64,000 bases of DNA from Ciborinia camelliae. Its lineage: Eukaryota; Ascomycota; Leotiomycetes; Helotiales; Sclerotiniaceae. Below, piece after piece: positions 10,553 through 21,449 of this stretch. Each line of letters opens with the position of its first letter. Position 1 is the stretch's first letter. A program made the translations under genes and the position numbers. The notes under the pieces were generated by a model. The model searched no databases, was not told the DNA's origin, and worked only from the letters and a program-made list of their open reading frames with translations. The stretch covers positions 3,209,466-3,273,465 of the forward strand of contig JANPYM010000003.1 of the NCBI GenBank assembly GCA_025890175.1. The letters run 5' to 3'.

Positions 10553-12490
10553 GTGCTTAGGTATTTTCCAAGTGGAACTTCTTTTTGATTTGTATGTGAA
10601 AGGAGTTGGTGACAGTTCCTATAGGAAATGTTGATTGCAGGTGTTAAAGAAAGGGAAGAATCAATTTGAAGCTGTACAAATGTGAACAGATGATCATGTT
10701 GGCCATATTTCAAGCTGACTTCAAGAATGGCTGTACCAGGCTAGTGGTATCAATTTCAAATCCTCGAGGATGACTTTGAGGTAATTTGGTTGCTACGGTT
10801 CATCATGAATCTGTACTCTTACTTGAAAGATTCACTTGTTCTGTAATAAGAAAACAGAGCAGAGAAACAATTCAGGTTGATCCAAAGAATTCTAACCTTT
10901 TGTTCATACCTAGGCAATGCTTTGAAACTGAAACAACATCACCACAGTTGAGAGAGCCAAAGAAAACGTCTAGATTGTACACGGGCAAGCCGAATACAAG
11001 GATTTATATGTATAAATATACTAGCCACTCATTGCAATTTTGCAATTAATTTTCATCTAAAGATACTCATCCCATATCATATACCTACCTACTTGCTTGC
11101 CCCCCCTCAGCCTCCTCAGCCCGCTCCCCTTTTTCTCCTCTAAAACAAAGATAAGCATCATGAAGTACGATAGCAAAGCCTAGGTAGCAGCTGTTTAGTA
11201 AAGTTTCATTCTCCAGAGTTCTTAGAGTCAGCAGGGGGCTTACAATACTGGCAGGTGGTACACTGACTCGGAGTTTTCCTAGATTGAAGTTCTCTACAAC
11301 TCTCAGGATTGGCTGTACATTATACATTAGACCTTGAGATTACGGTACCTAGGTACCTAGTACGTATTCGTTGATAGTTTCCCAGTAGGCTGGATTATCA
11401 TATGAGGGAAGTTGTATGGCAAATGACTATCGTCTAATATAGCTAGTTGAGAATCTTCAGCGTGACTTTGGGTAGGTAGATACCTAAATTGCCGGGCAAA
11501 CTTTGGATACGTAGGTGAAATTCGTGAGATGATTTATTGAAATGCTAATGGAGGCAACAGACAATAAACGCAGGATGAGAAATGTTTGGTTGGAACAATA
11601 GTTCAAAGTTTCCAATAGCATGGACGCAAGTTCAGATCCCAAAGTTTTTAGTGCTCAAAATCCATGAATCTATTAAAATTATTTCGATATTTCTATCGAT
11701 TCAGCATCTCAGGACCATTGGGAACCTGAATCAGCCCTAGATCAAAATTCTTCAAGATACCACTGCCACACACGGCATGATTAGCAAGCGAGGATCGTAG
11801 AAAACTTGAGCTCCAAATTAAACTCATATAGAGAAAGCCACAAGACCGGTGATCAGAGTACAAGGTACACTTCGTCCAAACATTCCGAGGGCAACCTAAG
11901 TCCGGCATATGAAGTTCGATCCAAAACGCAGTAAATATCATAGATTGCATGCAAGTAACTCCGTCTAACCCAATTCCGTGTTACACCATATAGCATCAAA
12001 CGACTCGAAACTACGCAAAATCAAGAAATTATGCCATTCATCAACGTACATTAGTGATCCCTTATCCATAGAGCAATCCACAACTTTGTAGCCCTATCCC
12101 GAACCCAGAACTTCATCTCAACTCGCTATCGTATCAATCGATCTATATACAAGCTATCAGTCAGCTTCCTCCTTCCTCAGTCCATCCCCTCCAGTCATTG
12201 CCCCCTACAAAATGCCTTCTCCAATCCCCAAACTGCATTCGCAATAGGCGCAATCAAACCAAGCCACCAATTCGTACCAGAAAAACGCTCCAGCCACTCA
12301 TGCATGCACAAATCATCCATCATTAGTAACTACCTTGAAAGTATCATACCCCTATAATTGTAAACCGGCCCTTCATGTTTTATGCACGTATTCAAAGAAC
12401 GCCTATGACATCGATCCAATCGCAGTGTACAAAATGGTACCAAAGCAATATAGTTCCCAAGCTAATAATCAAGAATTTCCCTCGTTCACA
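10553..12490. other. Gene-free intergenic stretch
   Basis: It contains the promoter side of paralog 3 and the 3' flank of the CSI2-like gene. A T/C-rich stretch at 11097-11140 and TACGGTACCTAGGTACCTAGTAC near 11341-11363 are the only notable motifs. The frames at 11085-11327 and 11693-11950 show no domain and are not called. Confidence 0.5.
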
Positions 12491-13507
12491 TCAGTAACGT
12501 GCGGATCGTTTATCACGTCCTCCCTGCTGTGGTGTTGGAAGTGTATTACCCCCCTCGAAAAGATCCTCCAAATATGCACTCGGTGCCCGACCATTTCCAT
12601 CGTTTGGCCTCAGATCCAGTGTACTCGACTCGGAATGAGTACCATGACTAGGGCTAGCAGGTGGCGAACGATCCGCCGTATGTACTGTCGCATATCCTTG
12701 TGGTGTGAGGTTTGACATATTAATACTTTGCCTGTCCCCAGGATATGCGCCTGGAACTGCTGTTCCTGCTGCATAGTATCCTGCTGGGAGATAACTCGAT
12801 GCACGGTTCCCTGAGGTGTTTCCACCGGCGAGGGCTGTAGGACTGAAGAATAGATTGGTTTGAGATTTTGTTCCGTTGCTCGTTGTTGGTCTCTTCTTAC
12901 CACCCTTTCCACCTAATACTCCAAGCGAAAGCGTTGATTCCTTGTCGGCGTATTTGTAAAATGGTGCTTGCGGAGCTTGGAACAGTTGTTTTTGGTCCGT
13001 ATGGGTTTGCTGTCTGGCAGCGCGCTTGACGGATCTGTGTAAAGCCCAAGCAACCATCGTACGCCAACCCAAAACAGACAGTGCAAAAATTCCAAGAACT
13101 GCACCCACTGCAATGAAAACTGTGCCTTCGGGGTATTTCGATGGTTGCATAAATGGAGCATTCAAAGTTGGAGGAACAGAAGGCGTGGGAATTGTGAATG
13201 CTCCAGCCAATGTTGGTAAAGCGGAAGTAGAACTCGCGGTTCCAGACGTTGTAGATCCACCCGTAATTACGGCAATCGTCCCAGATGTTGTCGTCCCAGT
13301 CGACGTTGTGGAACTCGATGTTGTGGTTTTCGTTGATGCAGCAGCGGCTGAAGATTCCGAGACTGACACACTAGAGAGGTTTGGTAGATCTGAAGTAGCT
13401 GTTGTAGCCGCTGCTTTTGCTGTAGTTGCTGTAGTTGCTGCAATTATTGGCAGCGCAAATAGTGAAACTGCGAAAGCAGCAGATGCTGCAGATTTAGAGA
13501 ATCGCAT
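12491..13507 (-). CDS. CSI2: Csi2-like membrane protein (chitin synthase-associated family)
   Basis: This single-exon gene encodes 338 residues from ATG at 13507. I chose that start because the protein then begins MRFSKSAASAAFAVSLFALP, a signal peptide; an upstream in-frame ATG at 13594 would bury it. A Ser/Thr/Ala-rich ectodomain (about residues 25-110) follows. Then come the conserved KYPEGTVFIAVGAVLGIF and the rest of a single transmembrane segment (about 127-153), and a basic LHRSVKRAARQ cytoplasmic start. The tail is disordered, with PSP and SPPASPS motifs. Layout and the YPEGTVF-transmembrane block match fungal Csi2 proteins, implicated in chitin synthase 3 function at vacuole or cell surface. 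Expected role: wall chitin deposition. It is divergent from FCF1. Confidence 0.72.
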   Translation of the reverse strand: MRFSKSAASAAFAVSLFALPIIAATTATTAKAAATTATSDLPNLSSVSVSESSAAAASTKTTTSSSTTSTGTTTSGTIAVITGGSTTSGTASSTSALPTLAGAFTIPTPSVPPTLNAPFMQPSKYPEGTVFIAVGAVLGIFALSVLGWRTMVAWALHRSVKRAARQQTHTDQKQLFQAPQAPFYKYADKESTLSLGVLGGKGGKKRPTTSNGTKSQTNLFFSPTALAGGNTSGNRASSYLPAGYYAAGTAVPGAYPGDRQSINMSNLTPQGYATVHTADRSPPASPSHGTHSESSTLDLRPNDGNGRAPSAYLEDLFEGGNTLPTPQQGGRDKRSARY

Positions 13508-14534
13508 CTTGTGTTTATTATAATTCGTATTCGAGTATGAATCGTTCGTTCGTTCTCGTGATGGTAAGTTAGGGTTTGTTTGTACTCTCTCCAATCATCC
13601 GTATATTTTCGCAGCGATCGACCCGATCGAATGTTGAAATCCGACGGGAAATGATTCGAAAGTCGAGTTTGTTTGCTTGAAATACTTCGTGAAAGTTGGA
13701 TCCCAATTCAATTTCAAGATTTTAAAATGGTTCTCTCGTCCCAGCAAACCTTCCAAACTTGGTCACGACGTTAATTTCTTTGGTGTGCAGCAGGAAATTG
13801 GTGGTTGGGAATGAATCTCTCTTCAGTGGTGCAACAGTAGGTACTGTACTGTACTGTTACTGTTTGTTTAACCTACAAGGGTATCCAAAGAATCCTATCA
13901 ATGGATTCTGTAGAAGTTATGCAGGTAAAGGCTGAATAGTTTGAGATTAATGAAGGGGTATCAAAAACACTGAATGAAAAATACTATAGCAATAATGAAC
14001 GCAAAAGCTGTATATTGAATGAATAGAGATGAAGTTATTCAGAGTTTTGATGTTGTATTGGAAAAGAAGAAGAGGGAAGAAAGATTCATACCAGTCATTC
14101 AAATGATCTTGTTACTCTCTTTTTTTACCTCGTATTTGCGTATGCGAGCGCTCGCTCTTTCGCTCTTGCCTTCTTTTCTGCTATTACTACTGGTAACTAA
14201 ACCCTCGTGTTCCTGCATTCCCCAACCAAGAAATATACAATTTCCTAAATGAGGTTAGTCAGCATCAATAAAAATGTAAGCTATTTGCTAGCTGACTATT
14301 AATAGTTACTAGGGGCAACAAATGGCAAAATTAGGTAAGCTATGCTAATGAATGGCTGGATTTTATGGCGGTGAAGATATATATGGCAGAATTATTGAAA
14401 TTTATCATTTTTGCTTGATTGATGATTGAAGAGCACTTATCGAGGAACATCATTCAACCTGTTGCATACTCTCTTGTTACAATCGACACAACCATACATT
14501 AATTGATTTCGCATATATTTCAAGAGTTCATACA
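13508..14534. promoter_or_regulatory. Bidirectional promoter region, CSI2-like / FCF1
   Basis: About 1 kb separates the two divergent start codons. It has AT-rich and CTTTCGCTCTTGCC-like pyrimidine tracts around 14110-14190. The frame at 14019-14252 is a pyrimidine-rich shadow and is not called. No individual site could be supported. Confidence 0.45.
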
Positions 14535-15248
14535 ATGGGTAAAGCAGCCAAAACACGCAAATTTGGTGCTGTAAGTATTATCTCCAAGCATTTTCACAAC
14601 CTCTTATCGATAGCCCGCCCACCAGTATACTGACATTGTCCCTAGGTCAAACGTGTAATTGGACAACGAGATGCGCGTCTGAAGGAAAATCAAGATAAAG
14701 GAGAGGAAGGAGCCAATAAGCCTAAGGAACTTGTTCGAGAAGCGTATGTTCCCCCAGTTATTCCCATCCATTTGCGTCGTTCATAGCTAATGACGTACCA
14801 TAGACCTCAAGTCTCCTCCGCTCTTTTCTTCCAATATAACGAAGCCCTCGTACCCCCATATTCCATTCTCGTTGATACCAATTTCCTCTCTCACACCGTT
14901 CAACGTAAACTTCCTCTCCTCGAATCCCTCATGGATTGTCTGTACGCCAAATGTATTCCCATCATAACCTCATGCGTCATGGCCGAATTGGAAAAACTCG
15001 GTCCTAGGTATCGTATTGCGCTTCGAATTGCCCGTGATGAGAGATGGCAAAGATTGCAATGCGATCACAAGGGTGTCTATGCAGATGACTGCATTGTGGA
15101 TAGGATACAGAAGCATAAGATCTATATTGTGGCGACGAACGACAGGGAATTGAAGAGAAGAGTTAGGAAGGTTCCTGGTGTGCCAATTATGAGTGTGGCT
15201 AGGGGAAAGTATGTCATTGAGAGATTACCAGATGCTCCAGAGAAGTAA
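14535..15248 (+). CDS. FCF1: PIN-domain endonuclease Fcf1/Utp24, SSU processome
   Basis: Three exons (14535-14570, 14646-14743, 14804-15248) give 192 residues, close to yeast Fcf1 (189). Exon 1 encodes only MGKAAKTRKFGA. Exon 2 continues VKRVIGQRDARLKENQ, the diagnostic basic N-terminus. Exon 3 carries the PIN domain: ILVDTNFL with Asp69, VMAELEKLG, DDCIVDRI and ATNDREL supply the four acidic metal-site residues, and the end is RLPDAPEK. Introns of 75 and 60 bp have GTAAGT and GTATGT donors and CTAAT-type branch sites. In yeast Fcf1 cuts pre-rRNA at sites A1 and A2 in the nucleolus. All acidic residues are present, so it should be active, unlike the related Utp23. Very secure call. Confidence 0.96.
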
Positions 15249-16732
15249 AGTCTCTAAGAAGATGGATTGGGGTGGCTCGGGGTAATGCATATCCGGAAGT
15301 CTGGCGTTCAGGAAGGGAATCAAAATGCTTTGAAGATATTGGGATTTGGCCGGGGAATTACTATGGCACCTCGTATACTCGAGAGTCCTCATTTGTTCAT
15401 GTATTTCATGAGTTAGTTCTATGAAATACGTCATCTATTGAAAGAAGTGCTGCATCCACAGGTGTTGCAATTCGTTAATATTGAATTCTCTGGAACGGGT
15501 ATTCTACCCATAGCCGCTCATCTCAGATAAATTGAGTGCCTGTTCTCGCCTGACTATCAATTTAAACACAGGTATCATTGAAGCTGTACCATTATACACA
15601 AATGTGCTCTAGCTAATAATTAAATGCACAAGTGTTGCTCTGGTCAGGGTCTACCGCACAGCCACGATCCAGTGTAATGGACTCAGAATTGAAAGGTACA
15701 TGAATCCCCCTTACGCCTCGCTACTGCAAAGAACAACAGCCAACCAAACAACATCACCAAAACGGACTTTACAGTAGACCGAGGTAGATAACAATTGAAC
15801 AGACCCCTTAAAGGCGGCAATATAACCACACATTCACATCCCATAGAACCGTCCTTCTTCTCCCTTCTAAACCAACTAAACGATAGCACTTGTAAGCCGA
15901 CCATACCAAACGAATTCCTCAGCCCAACTTAATACGACCACGTTGACATACCATACACCCATCCCAAGTATCCCGCAACTAAATACGAGTAGAAAAAGCA
16001 ACGTATGCTGGGACATAGTAACACACCAGAAACACATACAAAAACGAGTTTTGAAACTCCAGCTCACCGGGAGTCCAGTTTATCTTGTCCCCGGTGAACC
16101 CCTTCCACCTTGGGGGCGAATTGCAACTTGCAATATTGTCCCGCGCCTCGGATCGAGCAGCCCAGCTTCGTGGCATTAGTCTTCCAACAACGCAACTAGA
16201 GAGTGTTTTTTGGTAGGTTTGATAGGTAGGTTGATGCAGAGACAAGATGCAGATGTGTTGAGGGGGTTTATTTTGGAAACACTACCCTGTAGTCAATGGA
16301 CCTGACCTGATTTTGCCATATTGAGGTGTTCTCTGGAAGTTGGAATGATGTGAGGGGGTAGACGAGTATTGAGGGTGGCTTATTATCGGTGTCTTAATTT
16401 AGACCACGAAGTACTAGACAGTGTATACTTATCGACGGGCAGGAGGCCAGAGAGTAGCGTTCACATGGCTTTGAACAGACTTCACAAGATCCCACCACCA
16501 ACACATGGAATTCAGATTTTGAGCGATACGATCCAATGTTTCAAGAGCGATTAAAATCTCAATTCTCTATTCCCTTATTTTAGAAGACAAAATCGAAAAG
16601 CCTATTCCATTTAATAGGTACCCATGCATACTTTATACACACAAAATCATACACTTGCTTCGCTTCGCAATAACTCCATCCCAGCCCAATCCGTGCCATA
16701 TGGCCCTCTCCTCAATGATCTTCCCAATCAGA
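15249..16732. other. Gene-free intergenic stretch
   Basis: This lies between the converging 3' ends of FCF1 and BIG1. Minus-strand frames at 15683-15904, 15876-16067 and 15979-16245 look hydrophobic and could suggest a small membrane protein. I could not join them into one frame with good splice sites, and no domain is recognisable. Confidence 0.4.
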
Positions 16733-17745
16733 TTACTGCTGTTTCTTTTGGGCAGATGGTCCCATCTCCTTATCAAAGGCTCCATACGAAACCTGCAGAC
16801 TCGATACTGCATTCAAGCCGACATAAAGGATACTGAGAAAAAGGAGTCCGACAACTAGTCCCATAAAGATACCAGGTGTGAAATACTGATACTTCTCGAA
16901 CAAAGGTCTAGTATCAGGTTCTTTCGTCGAATTATCGGCCTTGATTCTGAAATCCCTCTTCAAATCGATATGTGCGGTCGCCTCAAATTCCGCATTGTAG
17001 CGTATTGATTCGGATTCATCCTTTTGAAGGACTGAGCCAATGGGAGTGGTGGCGTAAATAACGGTGTATTCTGGACCACTAGAGAGATATTCGTAGAAAA
17101 CGCTATTGAGCATAGCATCTGTTGGGTATTAGTTATGGATATCCTGCAGGATAATCTGAACGACTATACAAACCTTGATTTTTAAATTCTTCTGCTCTTG
17201 CTACTTCCTCAACCGACAGTGCGTTAAGATTTGATACAATGACGCCGTCTCCATTGCCACCAGCGGACTCAAGCCCTAAGTTACCTCGCCGATCAACATT
17301 CTTCCCGCACGATGACTCGATGTGCTCTGCCAATTCCTCAGCAAGATTTCTACCCTCGTAGATAACATCCGTGACGCTGTAGGTAGCTCGAACTCTAGAA
17401 TCTGATATAGCGGCTTTCAGGTGAGGAACCGAGTTTTGGGCCGATAAGTCTGAGGCGGCGAGAGCTGCTTGCTGGATGATGATGTAGACATCGGATGGGC
17501 AGGTGGAAAGGAAATTCTTGGCATTTTGAAGGACTGATGAAGCGGTATCTAATTCTTGGCTCTCAATTTGCATCGACGAAGGTAATCTGCCATTCTCAAG
17601 TAAGTTACTGCATGGTGATGAGGTGAGTGGGTGTTGGGAGCATAACTCACTCCGACGATGAGAACAAAAGGAAAGGCGATGTATCTTTAAATGCCTGCAC
17701 TACAGCAGCACAGCATAACAGTGACCCAGCAATCGAATACCGCAT
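16733..17745 (-). CDS. BIG1: Big1-like ER membrane protein (cell-wall beta-1,6-glucan / V-ATPase Ac45-Voa1-like fold)
   Basis: Three exons (17745-17651, 17607-17174, 17118-16733) give 304 residues. Exon 1 begins MRYSIAGSLLCCAAVVQA, a signal peptide, then FKDTSPFLLFSSS, the conserved mature N-terminus of Big1. Introns are 43 and 55 bp; the second has an ACTAAT branch site. Splicing gives continuous frames FLLFSSSDNLLENGRLPS and EFKNQDAMLNSVFYEYL. The C-terminus carries the hallmark YFTPGIFMGLVVGLLF transmembrane segment (about residues 253-280), followed by VSYGAFDKEMGPSAQKKQQ, with a lysine-rich tail fitting ER retention. Big1 is needed for beta-1,6-glucan synthesis in yeast and shares its C-terminal segment with the V-ATPase assembly factor Voa1/Ac45. 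Divergent from RRP17, 217 bp away. Confidence 0.88.
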
Positions 17746-17962
17746 CTTGACTCTTGTCGTTGTAATTTTGTGATGCGGGATGTTGGTAATGAAGCTGTCC
17801 CATTGAGCTTCGATAAGTGCAACCTTGAGCTCTCGAACATTGATGAGTAAGCGAAAGCGGTAAGTTCTGCCCAAATTATTCCTTCCCCGGGATTATTTCC
17901 AAGCTCAAAACACATTCAATTCCTGGTGCGCCAAAAGCAATCACTACCATAAACCATTCACG
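17746..17962. promoter_or_regulatory. Bidirectional promoter, BIG1 / RRP17
   Basis: Only 217 bp separate the two divergent start codons, so both genes must start transcription here or within the other's leader. A GGAATAATTTGGG-type segment lies near 17870-17895. An open frame runs upstream of the BIG1 ATG on the minus strand to 17874, but it would hide the signal peptide and is not used. Confidence 0.5.
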
Positions 17963-18690
17963 ATGGATTCCTCATTCATAGTCAAACCTCGTCCAAAACG
18001 ATCAGTACTACCACCTCAGAAAAAGAAGAGAAAGTTCGACCATAAAGTTGAGGAAATCAACTTCGATTTAACTGCCCGAGAGGACTATTTGACTGGTTTT
18101 CATAAGCGGAAAGTTCAGCGGTCGAAGAAGGCACAGGAGGAGGCAGAGAAGAAAGCTAGGGAGGAGAGAATTGTTATGAGGAAGCAGGTACGTTATCTGT
18201 TTCTTTGAGAATTGTCATTGGCTAATCTGTCGATGTTTAGTTACGAGAAGAGAGGAGAGCAGAGTTAAATGAGCATGTTAAGGCTGTGAATGCCCTGTTA
18301 GAGGACGTGGATGCAAAATTTGATGGCGGAGACGGAGACGAATGGGGAGGCATAGAGGATGAGGAAGAAGGGGAAGAGGTGCAAGAAGAAGTGGTGGATC
18401 ATGAAGAGGAATACATCGACGAGGATAAATACACAACAGTCACAGTCGAGGGGATAGAGATATCGAAAGAAGGGATTAAGAGAACTGCGGATGAAGGGGA
18501 TAGTGATGATGGTATAGAGGAAGCAAAGGGGAAGGTCATAAAAGAAGAAGAGAAGGTCAAGAAAGTTTGGCCCAAGAAACCACGAAAGAAGAAGTTCACA
18601 TATGAGACCAAGGCGGAAAGAAAGATGACGAGGCAGAAACAGAAGTCTGGGGGTAGAGCAGCAGCAGACGCTCGACGAGGTAATAATTAA
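17963..18690 (+). CDS. RRP17: Ribosome biogenesis nuclease Rrp17 / Nop25 (NOL12 family)
   Basis: Exons 17963-18187 and 18241-18690 give 224 residues; the 53 bp intron has a GTACGT donor, a GCTAAT branch site and a TAG acceptor. The first exon shows the family core FDLTAREDYLTGFHKRKVQR followed by a long basic-acidic helix. Splicing continues MRKQ into LREERRAELNEHV. The C-terminal half is very acidic (about residues 105-150), then strongly Lys/Arg-rich with KKPRKKKFTYETKAERK, the conserved tail of Nop25/NOL12. In yeast Rrp17 is a nucleolar 5'-3' exonuclease for 60S precursor processing. Its 3' end converges with that of tropomyosin, about 200 bp apart. Confidence 0.88.
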
Positions 18691-18891
18691 AAAGGGAATC
18701 TATCTATTAACAAATTCACAATCAGAATCCGCAGTAATATTTGGTATGTGACTTCGATATGGATCGAAAAGCAAATCATGTAAAAACAGCGTACCGCCGC
18801 CAGCGCATACGAGGCTTAACTGCAATTATTCCGCAACCCATGCACCTAAAAAGCTCTAGAACAGAATGTCCACTGTGACTCAAAAACCAGT

Positions 18892-19613
18892 TTAAATGTT
18901 GCCAATCTCCGCTTGGAAGTCCTCCAATTCCTTTTGCACAGCAACATATTTCTTGCACATCTCCTCGAACTTTGCCTCCCACTGATCACGATCTTGCTCG
19001 AGAGCCTGGACCTTGCGTTCGAAATGGCCGGCCTTGACATCGGTTTGGCGGAGCCTGAGACGCATTAGAGTCAGCTTATGTTTCTGTGGATATGAAGATG
19101 TGCAGATGTGCAAACTTATGAACCAAAACCCCTATTTTCGTAGAAATTTAAGAATTCATCACTTACTTCTCATTTATCTCGCGGAGGTTCTTATCAGCTT
19201 CCTCAGCTTCCTCCTCCAAGAGTTGTAGTCTTCGTTGAAGAGTCTCGTTCTGTGTACCATGTGCACTGCCTTCCTCTGCCACAACCTTGGCCTCCTTAAT
19301 TCCGGTCTCTAGTTTCTCAACTTCGGCTTCCAACAAATTGTTTTTGTGTGTAAGGGATGTGATCTCTTGCTCCTTTGAAAGGTTCTCTTGCTCGAGAGTC
19401 TTAACCTTCTCCTGAAGCTCTTCGACCTTTGCGGTAGCTGCGTCGGACTCGACACGGAGGGCGTTCATTTTCTATGAAGAGCAGAATCAGCATCTCATCC
19501 TTGGGAATATCATCGGAGACTAAATTCTGATGGAAAGGAGAATCTCGCAGCCTCGAGGGTCGGATGGCGGGGTTAGCTTTGTTCATTTTACTTACTTCCT
19601 TGATGCGATCCAT
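18892..19613 (-). CDS. TPM1: Tropomyosin (Cdc8/Tpm1-like)
   Basis: Three exons (19613-19596, 19471-19167, 19054-18892) give exactly 161 residues, the length of S. pombe Cdc8. Exon 1 encodes only MDRIKE and splices across a 124 bp intron to KMNALRVESDAA; the second intron is 112 bp and joins REINEK to LRQTDVKAGHFE. The entire product is a continuous heptad coiled coil rich in Glu, Lys, Leu and Ala, without prolines. It polymerises along formin-nucleated actin cables and the cytokinetic ring, controlling myosin access. The tiny first exon is a known hallmark of fungal tropomyosin genes; without it the annotation would lose the acetylated N-terminus needed for head-to-tail polymerisation. Confidence 0.94.
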
Positions 19614-20048
19614 TTTGAAAGAGTTATTTGTTGATTAATACGATTTGGTAAGGTGACGTTGAAGAAGATTTGATATCACAAAGAATATCTTTATGTGTAT
19701 GGTTGATGTTGATGGTATGAAAGAGTTGAAGAAGTTGCGACTATTGGAAATGTTGCAGATGGGTTAAAGGGTGAGTGTTAGTGCCAGCCGAACATAAACA
19801 GGGGTGAATGGTTGGTCTGTGAGCAAGGGGGTGATACCAAAAATGGGAAGAGCTCTGGTAGGGAAATGAGTTGCCGTAGAAACAAATCAAAATAAATCTC
19901 AACCCACGGAACCTCACAAAATAAACCCTACAGTATTTGGCATTGCTAAAAAAAACGCGTTGACGAACCTCGTAATTCTAATGTAATACATTTTCTCCCA
20001 AGACAAATTACATTGGACATCATTGCACACACAGGAAATTAAGTCAAT
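19614..20048. promoter_or_regulatory. Bidirectional promoter region, tropomyosin / securin-like
   Basis: This 435 bp gap separates divergent start codons. It includes a purine-rich stretch near 19800-19860 and an AT-rich part near 19890-19980. No specific motif could be supported. Confidence 0.45.
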
Positions 20049-21449
20049 ATGTTTGCAGTCCGCGATCAAGAGAATTTGGTTCATGGCCATCAACAAGTCG
20101 CTGCCTCTAAACCCCTCAATCAAAGCACAAGAAGTTTACAGCCAAAGACTCCAGGAAATAGATTTCCAAAGACGCCATTGAAGGTCCCATTAAATGATGA
20201 GAATGCGCCAGGAGGACTTGGAGGAAAAGGAACAGTACTTGGTACAAAGGGAAAGGGTTTGGGAGGAAATGATGCGACCTTCGATAAGAATGCCTTTGTT
20301 ACGCCCATGGGTAAGGGTTTTGCATGATTGTTTGATCACATCAATAATTGACTTATAATAGGTCCTCGAAATCGAGCTCCTCTTGGTATGAAAACTACAA
20401 ATGCGAAAACCAAAGTGTTCCAGACTCCCGCTGGTCCTGCGCCTGAGAAGGAGCTCGAAAAGACAGTATCCAAGCAAATGAGTGCTCGAAGACCCAAGCC
20501 AAAGGTTTCGGAGAAGATCAAGATTGATGTACATGGAGATGAGAGCCCTCTAAAAGATATCGAAGTCGAATATATGCCACCGCGATCCAAGGATCTACCA
20601 TACGATTCAGATGTCTTCCCTACCGGCTGTCTCAATTACGATATGCTCAAGCCTGAAAATCTTACCAAAGGAGCGCTCGGCGACTACTATAACACCAACG
20701 ATAAGAGTGGCAAATCAAAGCTCGAGCGAGATTTAGAGAAGTCCTCTATTGAGCGTGCGAAGAAGACGGATGAGCAAATATTGGCTTCACTGGAAGAGGA
20801 CTGGACTGTTGGCGATGTTCCTGAAACATTCAGAAATGTTAAAAAGAAGGCAAATGCACAACAAGCTAAGACCACGGTTCTCAAGGACCAGAAACCAAAA
20901 GCCACCAGTCAGAGCAAAGGTCCTGCCACAATTTCATCTCGTCGAGCAGCGTCTGCTCTCTCCACTCTTCCAAGGTCTGTGGTGGAGCCTTCCAAGAGAC
21001 CATCAACAGCAATCCCAAGACCAGCATCCTCGTTCTTGACACGCAGGAAGACTCCCACTTTTGCACCCATTACAAACAATACTATGCGTGCTACAGCTGC
21101 CGCTGCCACCTCTAGAAGCACCATCGGTTATACCAAAGGTAGATCAGCTTCCAACGCTCTTCAAAAGAAGGATGCCCCACCCGTTGTCTTGAAGAAGAGC
21201 GTAAATGCCACTTTACCGCGCTCAATCAGCAACCTTTCCCATGACTCAGATAGTACTATTACTCCAACTCGCTTTGCTCAGAAGGAGAATTTGAGAGATG
21301 CAGAGTACAAGAAATTGGATTTCTTACATGCTTTTGACATTGATGATGAGAATATGGAACCAGGATTGAAATGCGGTTTGCCGGAGTGTTTGATCAAGTT
21401 TGATGAGGATGAAGAGGAGTTCGTTATGACTATTGGGGATGCTGAATAG
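20049..21449 (+). CDS. Securin-like (Cut2/Pds1-type) separase inhibitor
   Basis: Exons 20049-20310 and 20362-21449 give 449 residues; the 51 bp intron has a GTAAGG donor and an AATAG acceptor. Features fit fission-yeast Cut2. They are an N-terminal DQENL close to a KEN box, a GTVLGTKGKG segment resembling a second destruction box whose Arg is missing, and RAPLGMKTTN (residues 92-101), which fits RxxLx(5)N and is created right after the splice. EVEYMPP near residue 157 matches the EYMPP of Cut2. The middle is basic, Ser/Pro/Ala-rich and disordered, and the C-terminus is acidic with a CGLPECLIKFDED block. Expected role: APC/C-controlled inhibitor and chaperone of separase. Securins diverge fast, so the call rests on short motifs and layout. 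Confidence 0.66.

Noticed and set aside
13508..13594. Longer N-terminus of the Csi2-like protein from ATG 13594
   Set aside because: It would place 29 polar residues before a clear signal peptide; ATG 13507 fits far better.
15683..16245. Hydrophobic minus-strand frames suggesting a small membrane protein
   Set aside because: The three frames could not be joined by convincing splice sites, and stop codons interrupt each candidate; no family match.
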